DNA from: an uncultured Duodenibacillus sp.
GTDB lineage: Bacteria > Pseudomonadota > Gammaproteobacteria > Burkholderiales > Burkholderiaceae_F
Direction: 5' to 3'
Assembly (NCBI GenBank): GCA_944390145.1
Contig: CALXOY010000059.1
Span: 1-50,030 of the forward strand
Length of the DNA stretch: 50,030 bases
Shown in pieces: positions 41,607 to 49,126 of the stretch (positions are counted from its first letter, which is position 1; each line of letters begins with the position of its first letter). The position numbers and the translations under genes were made by a program. The notes under the pieces were generated by a model that saw nothing but the letters and a program-made list of their open reading frames with translations, did not search any database and was not told the DNA's origin.

Positions 41607-42374
41607 TCAGTCGCAGCTGCGGGCGTACACGGCGCGCACGCGCTCCAGGTCCTCAGCGGTGTCAACGCCCGAAGGCAGGTTTTCGTTGAGCACCATCACG
41701 CTGATGCGGTAGCCATGCCAGAGCGCACGCAGCTGCTCGAGCGACTCAAAGCGCTCGATGGGTGCGGGCTCAAGCGTCGGAAACGCCTTGAGAAAGCCCG
41801 CACGGTAGGCATAGAGCCCGATGTGATGGTAGGCGGGCAGTCCCGCGGGCAGCGCTGTTTTGTCGCTGCGAAAGGCATCCCGGGGCCAGGGCAGCGGTGC
41901 GCGTGAAAAGGTGAGCGCACGGCCGGCCGCATCGAGCTCCACCTTCACCACGTTCGGGTTGAAGAAGTGTTCGGCGTCGGCGATGGGGTGCGCTGCGGTG
42001 GCAATGGCGCAGTCCCTGTGGGAGGCAAGCTCCCGGGCGACGGCGCCGACCACCTCCGTGGAAATCAAGGGTTCGTCGCCTTGTACATTCACCACAATCG
42101 TGTCGTCGGCAAGCCCGAGCTTGACGGCGGCCTCGGCAAGCCGGTCGGTGCCGGTGGGGCAGGCAGGGTCCGTGAGGATGGCCTGGATGCCGTGGCTTTC
42201 ACAAGCCTTGACGATGGCTTCATCGTCGCAGGCGACGTAGACGGCGTCGGCCCCGCAGCCGAGCGCGCGCTCGGCGGTTCTCACCACCATGGGCTTGCCG
42301 CAGATGTCGGCAAGGGGTTTTTCCTTCAGGCGCGTCGAAGTCATGCGCGCCGGCACAATCACAACGAATCCCAT
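41607..42374 (-). CDS. kdsB: 3-deoxy-manno-octulosonate cytidylyltransferase
   Basis: KdsB (255 residues) activates KDO to CMP-KDO for the LPS inner core. It starts with [18 protein letters not shown], the nucleotide-binding signature, and continues with [25 protein letters not shown] and [11 protein letters not shown], all diagnostic. AAGGAG precedes the ATG by about 8 nt. It lies 15 bp downstream of the trm112-like gene, in the same lpxK-(trm112-like)-kdsB order as E. coli lpxK-ycaR-kdsB, so the LPS genes form one transcript. Confidence 0.97.
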   Translation of the reverse strand: MGFVVIVPARMTSTRLKEKPLADICGKPMVVRTAERALGCGADAVYVACDDEAIVKACESHGIQAILTDPACPTGTDRLAEAAVKLGLADDTIVVNVQGDEPLISTEVVGAVARELASHRDCAIATAAHPIADAEHFFNPNVVKVELDAAGRALTFSRAPLPWPRDAFRSDKTALPAGLPAYHHIGLYAYRAGFLKAFPTLEPAPIERFESLEQLRALWHGYRISVMVLNENLPSGVDTAEDLERVRAVYARSCD

Positions 42375-42389
42375 GCAGGGCTCCTTTTT

Positions 42390-42593
42390 TTATTCGGCGG
42401 GCTTGATGCGCGCGGCTTCCTGCTCTTCGCGCGTGAGCGTGCGCGCTTCCTTGACAAGCATGACGGGAATTTCGCCGTCAAGCGGAAAACCCAGGGCGCA
42501 CTTAGCGCACTGCATTTCAGATTTTTCGCGGTCAAAATGAAGCGGCCCCTTGCAGACGGGGCACACCAGAACTTCTGTCAGTCGGCTGTCCAT
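42390..42593 (-). CDS. Trm112/YcaR-family small zinc-ribbon-like protein
   Basis: This 67-residue protein has the Trm112 family layout: MDSRLTEVLVCPVCKGPL, a second CAKC pair, and the FPLDGEIPVML segment. Both cysteine pairs are kept, so it may bind zinc, unlike some homologues. The bacterial family has no settled biochemical role; the eukaryotic relative activates methyltransferases. It sits between lpxK (with one lipoprotein gene intervening) and kdsB with 15 bp gaps, the conserved YcaR position. Confidence 0.9.
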   Translation of the reverse strand: MDSRLTEVLVCPVCKGPLHFDREKSEMQCAKCALGFPLDGEIPVMLVKEARTLTREEQEAARIKPAE

Positions 42594-42608
42594 GACGTTT
42601 CTTCTGAA

Positions 42609-43085
42609 TTAAAAGGGGAGGAAATTGCCTGAGCTCGAATTGTATTTGCTCGGAAGCCTGCGCGTTCCGGGCAGCATTTCGTTTAAAAGCTGAAAGATCT
42701 TGTCCTCGGTGCTGATGAATTTGGCGATGTTGATTTCGTTGGTGGGCGAGGAGTACTTGGCTTCGCTCACGAGCTTCCCGTTTTCCCAGTACTGCAGGTG
42801 GATGTTGGAGGTGTAGTTGGCAAACTGCCAGCGGGAGATGGACTGGCAGGAGAAGACGCGGGGACAGTTTTTCGTCTGACCGGCCCCCACCTTGCGCACC
42901 GTAAAGCCCTTTTTCTTCAGCCCCTTGACCACCGAGTTGTAGGCCACCTTGCGGTTGCTCGAGTCCTGCAGCACGCAGACCTCGCCTGGCGCGATGCTGC
43001 GCGAGGGCGCGTGCACGGACTGCGTGGAGCAGCCCGCGGCAAGCACAAGCGTCAGGCAGGCGGGGACGGCGGCTGTGAGTCTCAT
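42609..43085 (-). CDS. Small lipoprotein inserted in the lpxK-kdsB operon
   Basis: This 158-residue protein has a signal peptide and lipobox (LVLAAGC, lipidated Cys about residue 19). The mature part has CVLQDSSNRKVAYNSVVKGL followed by a basic KKKGFTV segment, a Cys pair (NCPRVFSCQ), and a beta-rich WQFANYTSNIHLQYWENGKLV region. The pattern recalls a family of small proteobacterial lipoproteins annotated as Sbal_3080-like, but I cannot confirm that. Its start is 2 bp after the lpxK stop and its end 15 bp before the trm112-like gene, so it is cotranscribed. Its function is unknown; the context suggests an envelope role. Confidence 0.75.
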   Translation of the reverse strand: MRLTAAVPACLTLVLAAGCSTQSVHAPSRSIAPGEVCVLQDSSNRKVAYNSVVKGLKKKGFTVRKVGAGQTKNCPRVFSCQSISRWQFANYTSNIHLQYWENGKLVSEAKYSSPTNEINIAKFISTEDKIFQLLNEMLPGTRRLPSKYNSSSGNFLPF

Positions 43086-43087
43086 GG

Positions 43088-44152
43088 TCAGTGCGTGATT
43101 TCCTCGGTTGGCGGAACAATCTCAATGTGTTTGCGTTCGGCCGCCTCCGAGAGCTTTTCCACGACAAACTGCACGAGATAGGGGTCGAGCTGCGTCTGGT
43201 ACTCAATCATCCAGACGCGTCGGTCGTTTTTAATTGCGCTGTTTTGCACGGCTTTCACGGCATCCTTTCCCGTGATCAGGATGTAGCGCGAACTGCACTG
43301 CGCAAAGGGGTTCGTGGAAAAGTCGAAATGGTCGCCCAAAGGCATCGTCGAGCAGTCGATGTCGTGCGCCGAGAGCATGTTGAAGAAGCGCTCGGGGGCG
43401 GCAATGCCCGCGGCGGCCGTGGTTGTCGCTTCTTTTTCAGCGATGCGGTGGGCAAGATCCTCAATGGTGCGGCGCTTGCCGTCGACCAGCCGGACGGCGT
43501 CGCCCAGCTGTGAGGTAGCGGCAAAGCGCGGCGTGCGGCTTTCAATGACATCCTTGGTGGCGCTTAGCACAATCGCGTCGACTTGATCGAGCCGCTCGGG
43601 CAGCTCGCGCAAGGGGCCCGCGGGCAGCGCCCAGCCGTTGCCAAGGCCGCGGGCGCCCACCACCGCAAGCTCCAGGTCGCGCGCAAGACGCCGGTGCTGC
43701 AGGCCGTCGTCGCTCACAATGACGTTCACCGAGGGGTTTTGCTCCAAAAGGAGCCTTCCGGCGGCAACGCGGTCCCTGCCCACAGCCACGGGAACGCGGG
43801 TCGAGCGGCGGATCAGAAGCGGCTCGTCGCCAACTTCGAGGGCCGGGGAGTCTTCCTGCACCATGCGCACGGTTTCGCTTGCGCGTCCGTAGCCGCGGCT
43901 GATCACGCCCGGGCTGAAGCCCGCAGCGCGCAGTTCGCGCACCAGTTCAATCGTAATCGGCGTCTTTCCCGTGCCGCCCACGTAGATGTTGCCGACCACC
44001 ACCACCGGAATTGGCAGCTCCACCGGAACGGTTTTGGCGGCTTTGCGCCGGGCAATGGCTAGGTAAATGAGCGAGAGGGGATAGAGCAGGGTGGCGGCAG
44101 GGCCGCGGTGCGACCACACTTGATGCAGCGCACGTTCAATGGCGGCTCGCAT
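43088..44152 (-). CDS. lpxK: Tetraacyldisaccharide 4'-kinase LpxK
   Basis: LpxK (354 residues) phosphorylates the lipid A precursor at the 4' position on the inner membrane. One N-terminal membrane helix (ATLLYPLSLIYLAIA) precedes the P-loop VGNIYVGGTGKTP (about residues 53-65), followed by SRGYGR, DDGLQHRRLARDLE and VVGARGLGNGWALPAGPLRE, all family signatures. The frame is open 32 codons upstream, but the ATG at 44152 has AGGAG about 9 nt upstream and gives the normal start. msbA, often upstream in other bacteria, is not present here. Confidence 0.96.
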   Translation of the reverse strand: MRAAIERALHQVWSHRGPAATLLYPLSLIYLAIARRKAAKTVPVELPIPVVVVGNIYVGGTGKTPITIELVRELRAAGFSPGVISRGYGRASETVRMVQEDSPALEVGDEPLLIRRSTRVPVAVGRDRVAAGRLLLEQNPSVNVIVSDDGLQHRRLARDLELAVVGARGLGNGWALPAGPLRELPERLDQVDAIVLSATKDVIESRTPRFAATSQLGDAVRLVDGKRRTIEDLAHRIAEKEATTTAAAGIAAPERFFNMLSAHDIDCSTMPLGDHFDFSTNPFAQCSSRYILITGKDAVKAVQNSAIKNDRRVWMIEYQTQLDPYLVQFVVEKLSEAAERKHIEIVPPTEEITH

Positions 44153-44276
44153 CAGAGGCACTCCTCGGAGAAAGGCTCCGATCCAGGGTGTGGTTGTTCT
44201 GACATTCGTGAGTGATAAAAGAATCCGTAAAGTGCGGCAAAGCGCCAAGCCAGCTCAAACCGCAGACGATTTATCA

Positions 44277-44307
44277 ATCATAGCGCAGCGCGAAAATCTT
44301 TTTTCAA
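44277..44307 (-). promoter_or_regulatory. Candidate promoter of the lpxK-kdsB operon
   Basis: On the minus strand TTGAAA (44307-44302) and TATGAT (44282-44277) are 19 bp apart, about 125 bp upstream of lpxK. The spacing is long, and it lies just after the upstream pseudouridine synthase gene, with no terminator seen between them. Confidence 0.35.
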
Positions 44308-44317
44308 GAAAAACCGG

Positions 44318-45637
44318 CTAAAAATCCGGAAAGTCAGCAGGGCAGGAAAAGGTCGTCTCGCGGCCCGTGCCGGGGTGCTCGAAGGTGAGCCGGGCGGCGT
44401 GCAGGCACAGCCGCGTGGCGGGCGTCTCGCCCTCAAGTCCCAGATGCCCGTAAAAGGGATCGCCGTCAATGGGCAGCCCCAGCCCCTTTGCGCAATGCAC
44501 GCGCAACTGGTGCGTGCGGCCGGTGTGCGGGGTCAGGCGCACGAGGCTTTTTTCGCCGCCTGCGGTTTTCACGACGTCAATCACCTCAAAATCGGTGAGG
44601 CAGGCCTTGCCGCCGCCCTCCTCGGTGAGCACGCACTGACGCGGCCGGTCAAGCCAGTTGAGCGCAAGCGCAAGATCAACGGCACCGCTTTTTTCAGCGA
44701 GCACCCCCTCAAGCCGCGCTTCATACACCTTGCGGGTGCGGCGCGAGCGAAAGGCGCTGTTTAAATATTCCAGCGCGCGCTTGTTGCGGGCGAAAACCAG
44801 AATGCCGGAGGTGTCAAGGTCGAGCCGATGCACGACATGCAGCTCTCCAAACTCGCGCTCGAGCATGGTTTTGGCGCAGACTTTTTCCCGCACGCCAGGC
44901 ACGGAACTAAGCCGCGCAGGCTTGTTGATCACCAGAATGTCGTTGTCGGCGTGCAACACGACCGGGCGCGGAGCGCTTTCTTCGGTCTGCATCGGTGAGC
45001 TTACTTTGTGCGGTCTGCCTTCGAGCATCCACTCGAGCAAAAACCGCGCCCCCGAGCGCGGGGCATAAAACGTCTGGTCCCAGCGGCATTCGAAGGTGGG
45101 GCTTTTGCCGCACCACCATTCGTTGAGGTCGGTGAGCAGCGCTGCGGGATGCCGGACGTTGAGCTCCTGCACGATTTTGACTGCGGGGCTTGTGAGTGCA
45201 TCAACGAGCACCCGGCGCCAGAGCGCACGGCGTTCGGCTTGTTCGCGCCCGCCGCGAAAGTAGTCGCGCTGCGGAAAAGGCGCAAAGATCTCCTCGAGCC
45301 GGCATCCGAGCGTCTTGCGCTCGCCGAGGCCGTTGACAAGCTCCACCAGCGGAACGTCCTTTTCCTCCATGGCCGGCCACAGACGCCGGGCGGAGAGCTT
45401 TTGGGCCGCCGCAAAAAGAAGCGGCGCGGCGGGCTCCAATTCCAACAGCCCCCAGGTGCGTCCGTCTTCGACAAAAACGCCGAGCCCGGCGCGTCCCTTG
45501 AAGCCCTGCCGGATCAGCCCTTTTTGCAAAACAATAGCGCGTGCGGCCTTGATGCGCTCAGCCGGGGGTTCGGTGAAGGCGTCGGGCAGCAGTTCTTGCG
45601 CAGCAGGCAGATTTGCGTCGATTTCAAAAAGATGCAT
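44318..45637 (-). CDS. RluA-family pseudouridine synthase with long N-terminal extension
   Basis: This 439-residue protein has a normal RluA-type catalytic domain from about residue 225. It contains ILVINKPARLSSVPG, the catalytic HRLDLDTSGILVF with D273, RKVYEARL and the C-terminal TPHTGRTHQLRVHCA motif. About 220 residues before it form an extra N-terminal region rich in Arg/Glu/Leu with a DYFRGGREQAERRALWRR segment. This is not the usual S4 domain and I do not recognise its fold. Similar long RluA-type proteins exist in other proteobacteria. The target uridine (23S rRNA, 16S rRNA or tRNA) cannot be told from sequence. It lies 165 bp upstream of lpxK on the same strand. Confidence 0.82.
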   Translation of the reverse strand: MHLFEIDANLPAAQELLPDAFTEPPAERIKAARAIVLQKGLIRQGFKGRAGLGVFVEDGRTWGLLELEPAAPLLFAAAQKLSARRLWPAMEEKDVPLVELVNGLGERKTLGCRLEEIFAPFPQRDYFRGGREQAERRALWRRVLVDALTSPAVKIVQELNVRHPAALLTDLNEWWCGKSPTFECRWDQTFYAPRSGARFLLEWMLEGRPHKVSSPMQTEESAPRPVVLHADNDILVINKPARLSSVPGVREKVCAKTMLEREFGELHVVHRLDLDTSGILVFARNKRALEYLNSAFRSRRTRKVYEARLEGVLAEKSGAVDLALALNWLDRPRQCVLTEEGGGKACLTDFEVIDVVKTAGGEKSLVRLTPHTGRTHQLRVHCAKGLGLPIDGDPFYGHLGLEGETPATRLCLHAARLTFEHPGTGRETTFSCPADFPDF

Positions 45638-45691
45638 GCAAACGGGCGGTGGGAATCGGGTTGAAGGAAAGCGGGAATTTTAACGTTCCGG

Positions 45692-45727
45692 AAAAAGCAA
45701 AGCCGGCGGGAGAATCTTTCCGCCGGC
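45692..45727 (-). terminator. Intrinsic terminator of the tct operon
   Basis: On the minus strand GCCGGCGG (45727-45720) pairs with CCGCCGGC (45709-45702), followed by TTTGCTTTTT. It lies 14 bp after the tctA stop. Confidence 0.85.
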
Positions 45728-45741
45728 CTTGTCCTGTCCGA

Positions 45742-47256
45742 TCAGTCTTCCTTGAAGGCGACTTCACGCGTTTTCCGGAAGACGGGCGCAGCCACCAGAA
45801 AGACCATCAAAACGGCAACGATCAACAGACCGCAGGAGATGGGGCTCGTGAAGAACACCGAGGGGTCGCCGCGGGAAAGCAGCATGGCGCGGCGCAGGTT
45901 TTCTTCCATCATCGGGCCCAGGATGAAGCCCAGAACGAGGGGAGCCGTCTCGCAGCCGAGCTTGCCGAAGAGGTAGCCCGCAAAGCCGAAGAAGATCGCA
46001 ATCCAGACGTCCCAGACGTTGTTGTTGATCGAATAGACGCCGATGCAGCAGAAAACCAGAATGGCCGGAAAGAGCCACCGGTAGGGAACGCGCAGCAGCT
46101 GCACCCAGACGCCGATCATCGGCAGATTGAGCACGACCAGGATGAGGTTGCCGATCCACATCGAGACGATAAGGCCCCAGAAAAGCGCCGGATCGGCCTG
46201 CATCACCTGCGGACCCGGCACGATGTCGTGGATCATCATCGCGCCGATCATCAAGGCCATCACGGCGTTGGAGGGAATGCCGAGCGTGAGCATCGGCACG
46301 AAGGACGTCTGCGCTCCGGCGTTGTTGGCCGACTCGGGACCTGCGACGCCGCGGATGTTGCCGAAGCCAAAGGGCGGATCGGCCTTTTCGCCCGCAATCT
46401 TCTTTTCGGCGGTGTAGCTCGCAAAGGCGCTCAGCAGGGCGCCGCCGCCGGGCAGCACGCCCAGGATGGAGCCGAGTGCCGTGCCGCGGATGATCGGCGC
46501 AATGCAGCACTTGATTTCCTGCCAGGACGGGAGGATGTTGCGCACCTTGTCGGGCACAAACGTGCGGCTCATCGAGCCCTCGAGGTTGCGCATGATTTCG
46601 GCAAAGCCGAAAAGCCCCATGCTAAGCGGCACGAAGTCAATGCCGTCCTGCAGTTCATCGAGCCCGAAGGTGAAGCGAAAGGCCCCGGAATTGACGTCGG
46701 TGCCGATCAACCCCAAAAGCAGCCCCAGCACCACCATGGCGATGGCTTTCAAAAGCGAGCCGGTGGCAAGCACCGTGGCGCTCACCAGGCCGAGCACCAT
46801 CAGGCTGAAGTATTCGGCCGGACCGAACTCAAAGGCAAGCTGCGTCAGGGGCGGCGCAAAGGCCGCAATCAAGAGCGTTGCGACGCACCCGGCAAAGAAG
46901 CTGCCGATGGCGGCGATGCCGAGCGCCGAGCCGGCGCGGCCGCGCTTTGCCATCATATGCCCATCGAGGCACGTGACCACGGCGGAGGCTTCGCCCGGGA
47001 TGTTCACCAAAATGGCGGTGGTCGAGCCCCCGTAGGAGGCGCCGTAGTAGATGCCCGCAAGCATGATGAGCGCCGAGGTGGGCGGCAGCGCATAGGTTGC
47101 AGGCAGCAGCATCGCCACCGTGGCAACCGGCCCCATGCCCGGCAGCACGCCGATCAGGGTGCCGATCGTGACGCCGACGATGCAGTAAAGGATGTTTTGC
47201 AGCGAAAGGGCTGTGTCAAAGCCAAGGGCGAGATTTGAAATCAGTGAAAAATCCAT
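45742..47256 (-). CDS. tctA: Tripartite tricarboxylate transporter, large membrane subunit TctA
   Basis: TctA (504 residues) is the 12-helix channel subunit of TTT systems, which import citrate-like acids with a sodium or proton gradient. Signatures visible are GTLIGVLPGMGPVATVAMLLP, ASYGGSTTAILVNIPGEASAVVTCLDGH and, in the second half, ALGSILGVLPGGGALLSAFA, the duplicated family motif. It follows tctB by 14 bp. Substrate specificity is set by TctC and cannot be read here. Confidence 0.95.
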   Translation of the reverse strand: MDFSLISNLALGFDTALSLQNILYCIVGVTIGTLIGVLPGMGPVATVAMLLPATYALPPTSALIMLAGIYYGASYGGSTTAILVNIPGEASAVVTCLDGHMMAKRGRAGSALGIAAIGSFFAGCVATLLIAAFAPPLTQLAFEFGPAEYFSLMVLGLVSATVLATGSLLKAIAMVVLGLLLGLIGTDVNSGAFRFTFGLDELQDGIDFVPLSMGLFGFAEIMRNLEGSMSRTFVPDKVRNILPSWQEIKCCIAPIIRGTALGSILGVLPGGGALLSAFASYTAEKKIAGEKADPPFGFGNIRGVAGPESANNAGAQTSFVPMLTLGIPSNAVMALMIGAMMIHDIVPGPQVMQADPALFWGLIVSMWIGNLILVVLNLPMIGVWVQLLRVPYRWLFPAILVFCCIGVYSINNNVWDVWIAIFFGFAGYLFGKLGCETAPLVLGFILGPMMEENLRRAMLLSRGDPSVFFTSPISCGLLIVAVLMVFLVAAPVFRKTREVAFKED

Positions 47257-47270
47257 TTCCGCTCCCCTGA

Positions 47271-47747
47271 CTACATGAAAACGGGCCAGACGGGAACCAG
47301 CATCCCGACGCCGTAGACAAAGATCACCCAGGCCAGAACGTCAAGGACGACGATGATGGCAAGCGTCTCCTTGAAGCGGAATTCCTTGGAGGCGAGACCG
47401 GCAATCAAAATCATCGCCGCAAGCGAGAGCATCAGGCCGAAGGTGTTCAGGCACAGGCCGAAAACCAGAATCGAGCCGAGAATGAGAAAGACGATGTTCC
47501 AGTGAAAGGGCTCGATTTCGCCGGCGTCCCGCCCGTCCTCGGTTTTGGGCGCCGTCTTGAAGTAGCCGATGAGCGCAATGATGACGCCCAACGCGGCCAG
47601 AATGATGCCGAGCACGGTCGGAAAGTAGGCCGGCCCCATGCGGGAGGCCTGCCCGAGCGGATGCTCCTGGGCAAAACAGATGAAAAAGACGCCGAGCAGG
47701 GCGAAAAGAATGCCCGACCAGAAGTCCTTGCGATTTCCTAAAGCCAT
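47271..47747 (-). CDS. tctB: Tripartite tricarboxylate transporter, small membrane subunit TctB
   Basis: TctB (158 residues) has four hydrophobic segments, the usual topology, with GILFALLGVFFICFAQEH first, a GPAYFPTVLGIILAALG segment that is the best-conserved part of the family, and two C-terminal helices. It pairs with TctA in the membrane. It lies between tctC and tctA in the order tctC-tctB-tctA. A strong hairpin in the 128 bp after tctC may lower its expression relative to the binding protein. Confidence 0.92.
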   Translation of the reverse strand: MALGNRKDFWSGILFALLGVFFICFAQEHPLGQASRMGPAYFPTVLGIILAALGVIIALIGYFKTAPKTEDGRDAGEIEPFHWNIVFLILGSILVFGLCLNTFGLMLSLAAMILIAGLASKEFRFKETLAIIVVLDVLAWVIFVYGVGMLVPVWPVFM

Positions 47748-47814
47748 AAGGTGTGGAAAACGATGCTACACAAAGCAGAGGGCGGCCTGATTTCTAAAGT
47801 GCCTGCCGCACTGC

Positions 47815-47845
47815 AAGAAAAGCAGGCGCATGCACTGCGCCTGCT
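47815..47845 (-). terminator. Terminator/attenuator between tctC and tctB
   Basis: On the minus strand AGCAGGCGC (47845-47837) pairs with GCGCCTGCT (47829-47821) around a 7 nt loop, then TTTCTT. It lies 30 bp after the tctC stop, inside the operon. Confidence 0.75.
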
Positions 47846-47875
47846 TGACACTCACTAACTCAAAGCCGCACCGCG

Positions 47876-48868
47876 TCAGTCGACGCGTGCGCCGGAGGCC
47901 TTGATGATTTCAGCGTACTTGGCAAGTTCGGTCTTGATCAAAGCGGCAAACTCCTCGGGCTTGCACGGGGCGGATTCGCCGCCCAGGCGCGCCAGGCGCT
48001 TTTTCATGTCGTCGCTTGCCAGAGCCTTGGTGATCACGGCATTGAGGTGATCAACAATCTTGCGCGGCGTCTTGGCCGGAACGAACAGGCCGTACCAGGT
48101 GGAGATGTCAAAGCCCGGAACGCCTGCTTCGATCATGGTCGGCACATCGGGCAGCGCTTCGGCGCGCTTGGAGGTGGTCACCGCGAGCGGCACGAGCTTG
48201 CCGGCCTTGATGTTGGCTGAGGCCGACGAGAGGTTGTCGAAGATCAGGTCGGTCTGACCCGAGAGCACGGAAAGCTGGGCTGCAGCGGCACCCGCATAGG
48301 GGACGTGCACCATCTTGATGCCGGCCTTGGCCTTGAGCAGTTCGCCAGCCATGTGGCCTGCCGAGCCGATGCCGCCGGAGGCGTAGTTGAGCTTGTCGGG
48401 ATTGGTCTTGCAGTAGGCCACCAGATCCTTCACCGTCTTGATGCCGGTGCGCTTCTGAAATTCCGGCGTCACCACGAGCACGTTGGGCACATGGGCAATG
48501 AGCGTCACCGGTTCGAAGTCCTTGATCGGATCGTAGGGCAGGTTCTTGAAGAGATTCGGGTTGACCGCGTGCGTTGCCACGGCGCCCACGCACAGCGTCA
48601 TGCCGTCGGGCTTTTGCTGGGCAAGATAGGTGACGCCGCGGTTGCCGCCGGCGCCGGGCCGGTTGTCGACGATCACGTTGCCGAGATCCTTGTGAACGGC
48701 TTCGGCAATGGCGCGGGCCGAAACGTCAAGCGGACCTCCGGGCGGATAGGGCACGACGATCTTGATGGGGTTGGAACGGGTTCCGGTCTGGGCCGAGGAA
48801 GCCAGGGGAACGCCAAGAACAGAAACGGCGCAGATGCTACCGATAAGGGTACGACGATTCAGAGTCAC
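47876..48868 (-). CDS. tctC: Tripartite tricarboxylate transporter solute-binding protein TctC
   Basis: TctC/Bug-family periplasmic binding protein (330 residues). The signal peptide begins MTLNRRTLIGS and probably ends after ASSA (residue 26); the RR pair is common in this family. The mature protein has PIKIVVPYPPGGPLDVSARA, VDNRPGAGGNRGV, and NYASGGIGSAGHMAGELLK, all Bug signatures that form the ligand-carboxylate loops. In betaproteobacteria many such proteins are encoded apart from tctAB; here the full tctCBA set is present. Ligand unknown (citrate, tartrate, glutamate or an aromatic acid are all family ligands). Confidence 0.95.
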   Translation of the reverse strand: MTLNRRTLIGSICAVSVLGVPLASSAQTGTRSNPIKIVVPYPPGGPLDVSARAIAEAVHKDLGNVIVDNRPGAGGNRGVTYLAQQKPDGMTLCVGAVATHAVNPNLFKNLPYDPIKDFEPVTLIAHVPNVLVVTPEFQKRTGIKTVKDLVAYCKTNPDKLNYASGGIGSAGHMAGELLKAKAGIKMVHVPYAGAAAAQLSVLSGQTDLIFDNLSSASANIKAGKLVPLAVTTSKRAEALPDVPTMIEAGVPGFDISTWYGLFVPAKTPRKIVDHLNAVITKALASDDMKKRLARLGGESAPCKPEEFAALIKTELAKYAEIIKASGARVD

Positions 48869-49040
48869 TTCATCTTCCTTTCTTCATGAGCGCACGGTCC
48901 CTCGCAGTGACGCGCGATTGACCGAGCTTGTTATGCAAATTGGAAAAACTGTCGCTAATTGTATCCCTGAAGTGCGCCTTGTGCGGGCGGTGCTTGCCCG
49001 TATTTGCAAAAACACGCAAGGGGTGCGCGCTTTCCTCTTT

Positions 49041-49070
49041 CTTGAAAACAGACCCCGCCGACCCCAAATA
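49041..49070 (+). promoter_or_regulatory. Sigma-32 (heat-shock) promoter of clpB
   Basis: CTTGAAA (49041-49047) and CCCCAAATA (49062-49070) closely match the RpoH consensus CTTGAAA / CCCCATnT with 14-15 bp between them. The position, 57 bp before the clpB ATG, is right for a heat-shock gene. The remaining 258 bp tctC-clpB gap must also hold the divergent tctC promoter, which I could not identify. Confidence 0.8.
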
Positions 49071-49080
49071 AGTCATAACG

Positions 49081-49101
49081 CCGGGAAGAAGGGATTCCCG
49101 G
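49081..49101 (+). other. Hairpin in the clpB 5' untranslated region
   Basis: CCGGGAA (49081-49087) pairs perfectly with TTCCCGG (49095-49101) around a 7 nt purine loop (GAAGGGA). It sits near the presumed 5' end of the heat-shock transcript, 25 nt before the ATG. The AAGGA ribosome-binding site (49112-49116) is outside the stem. Confidence 0.5.
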
Positions 49102-49126
49102 AAATGTATGCAAGGAATTTGAATAG

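Noticed and set aside
45613-47238. 541-codon plus-strand frame opposite tctA.
   Set aside because: Shadow of a membrane protein gene; the hydrophilic, repetitive translation is unlike any family.
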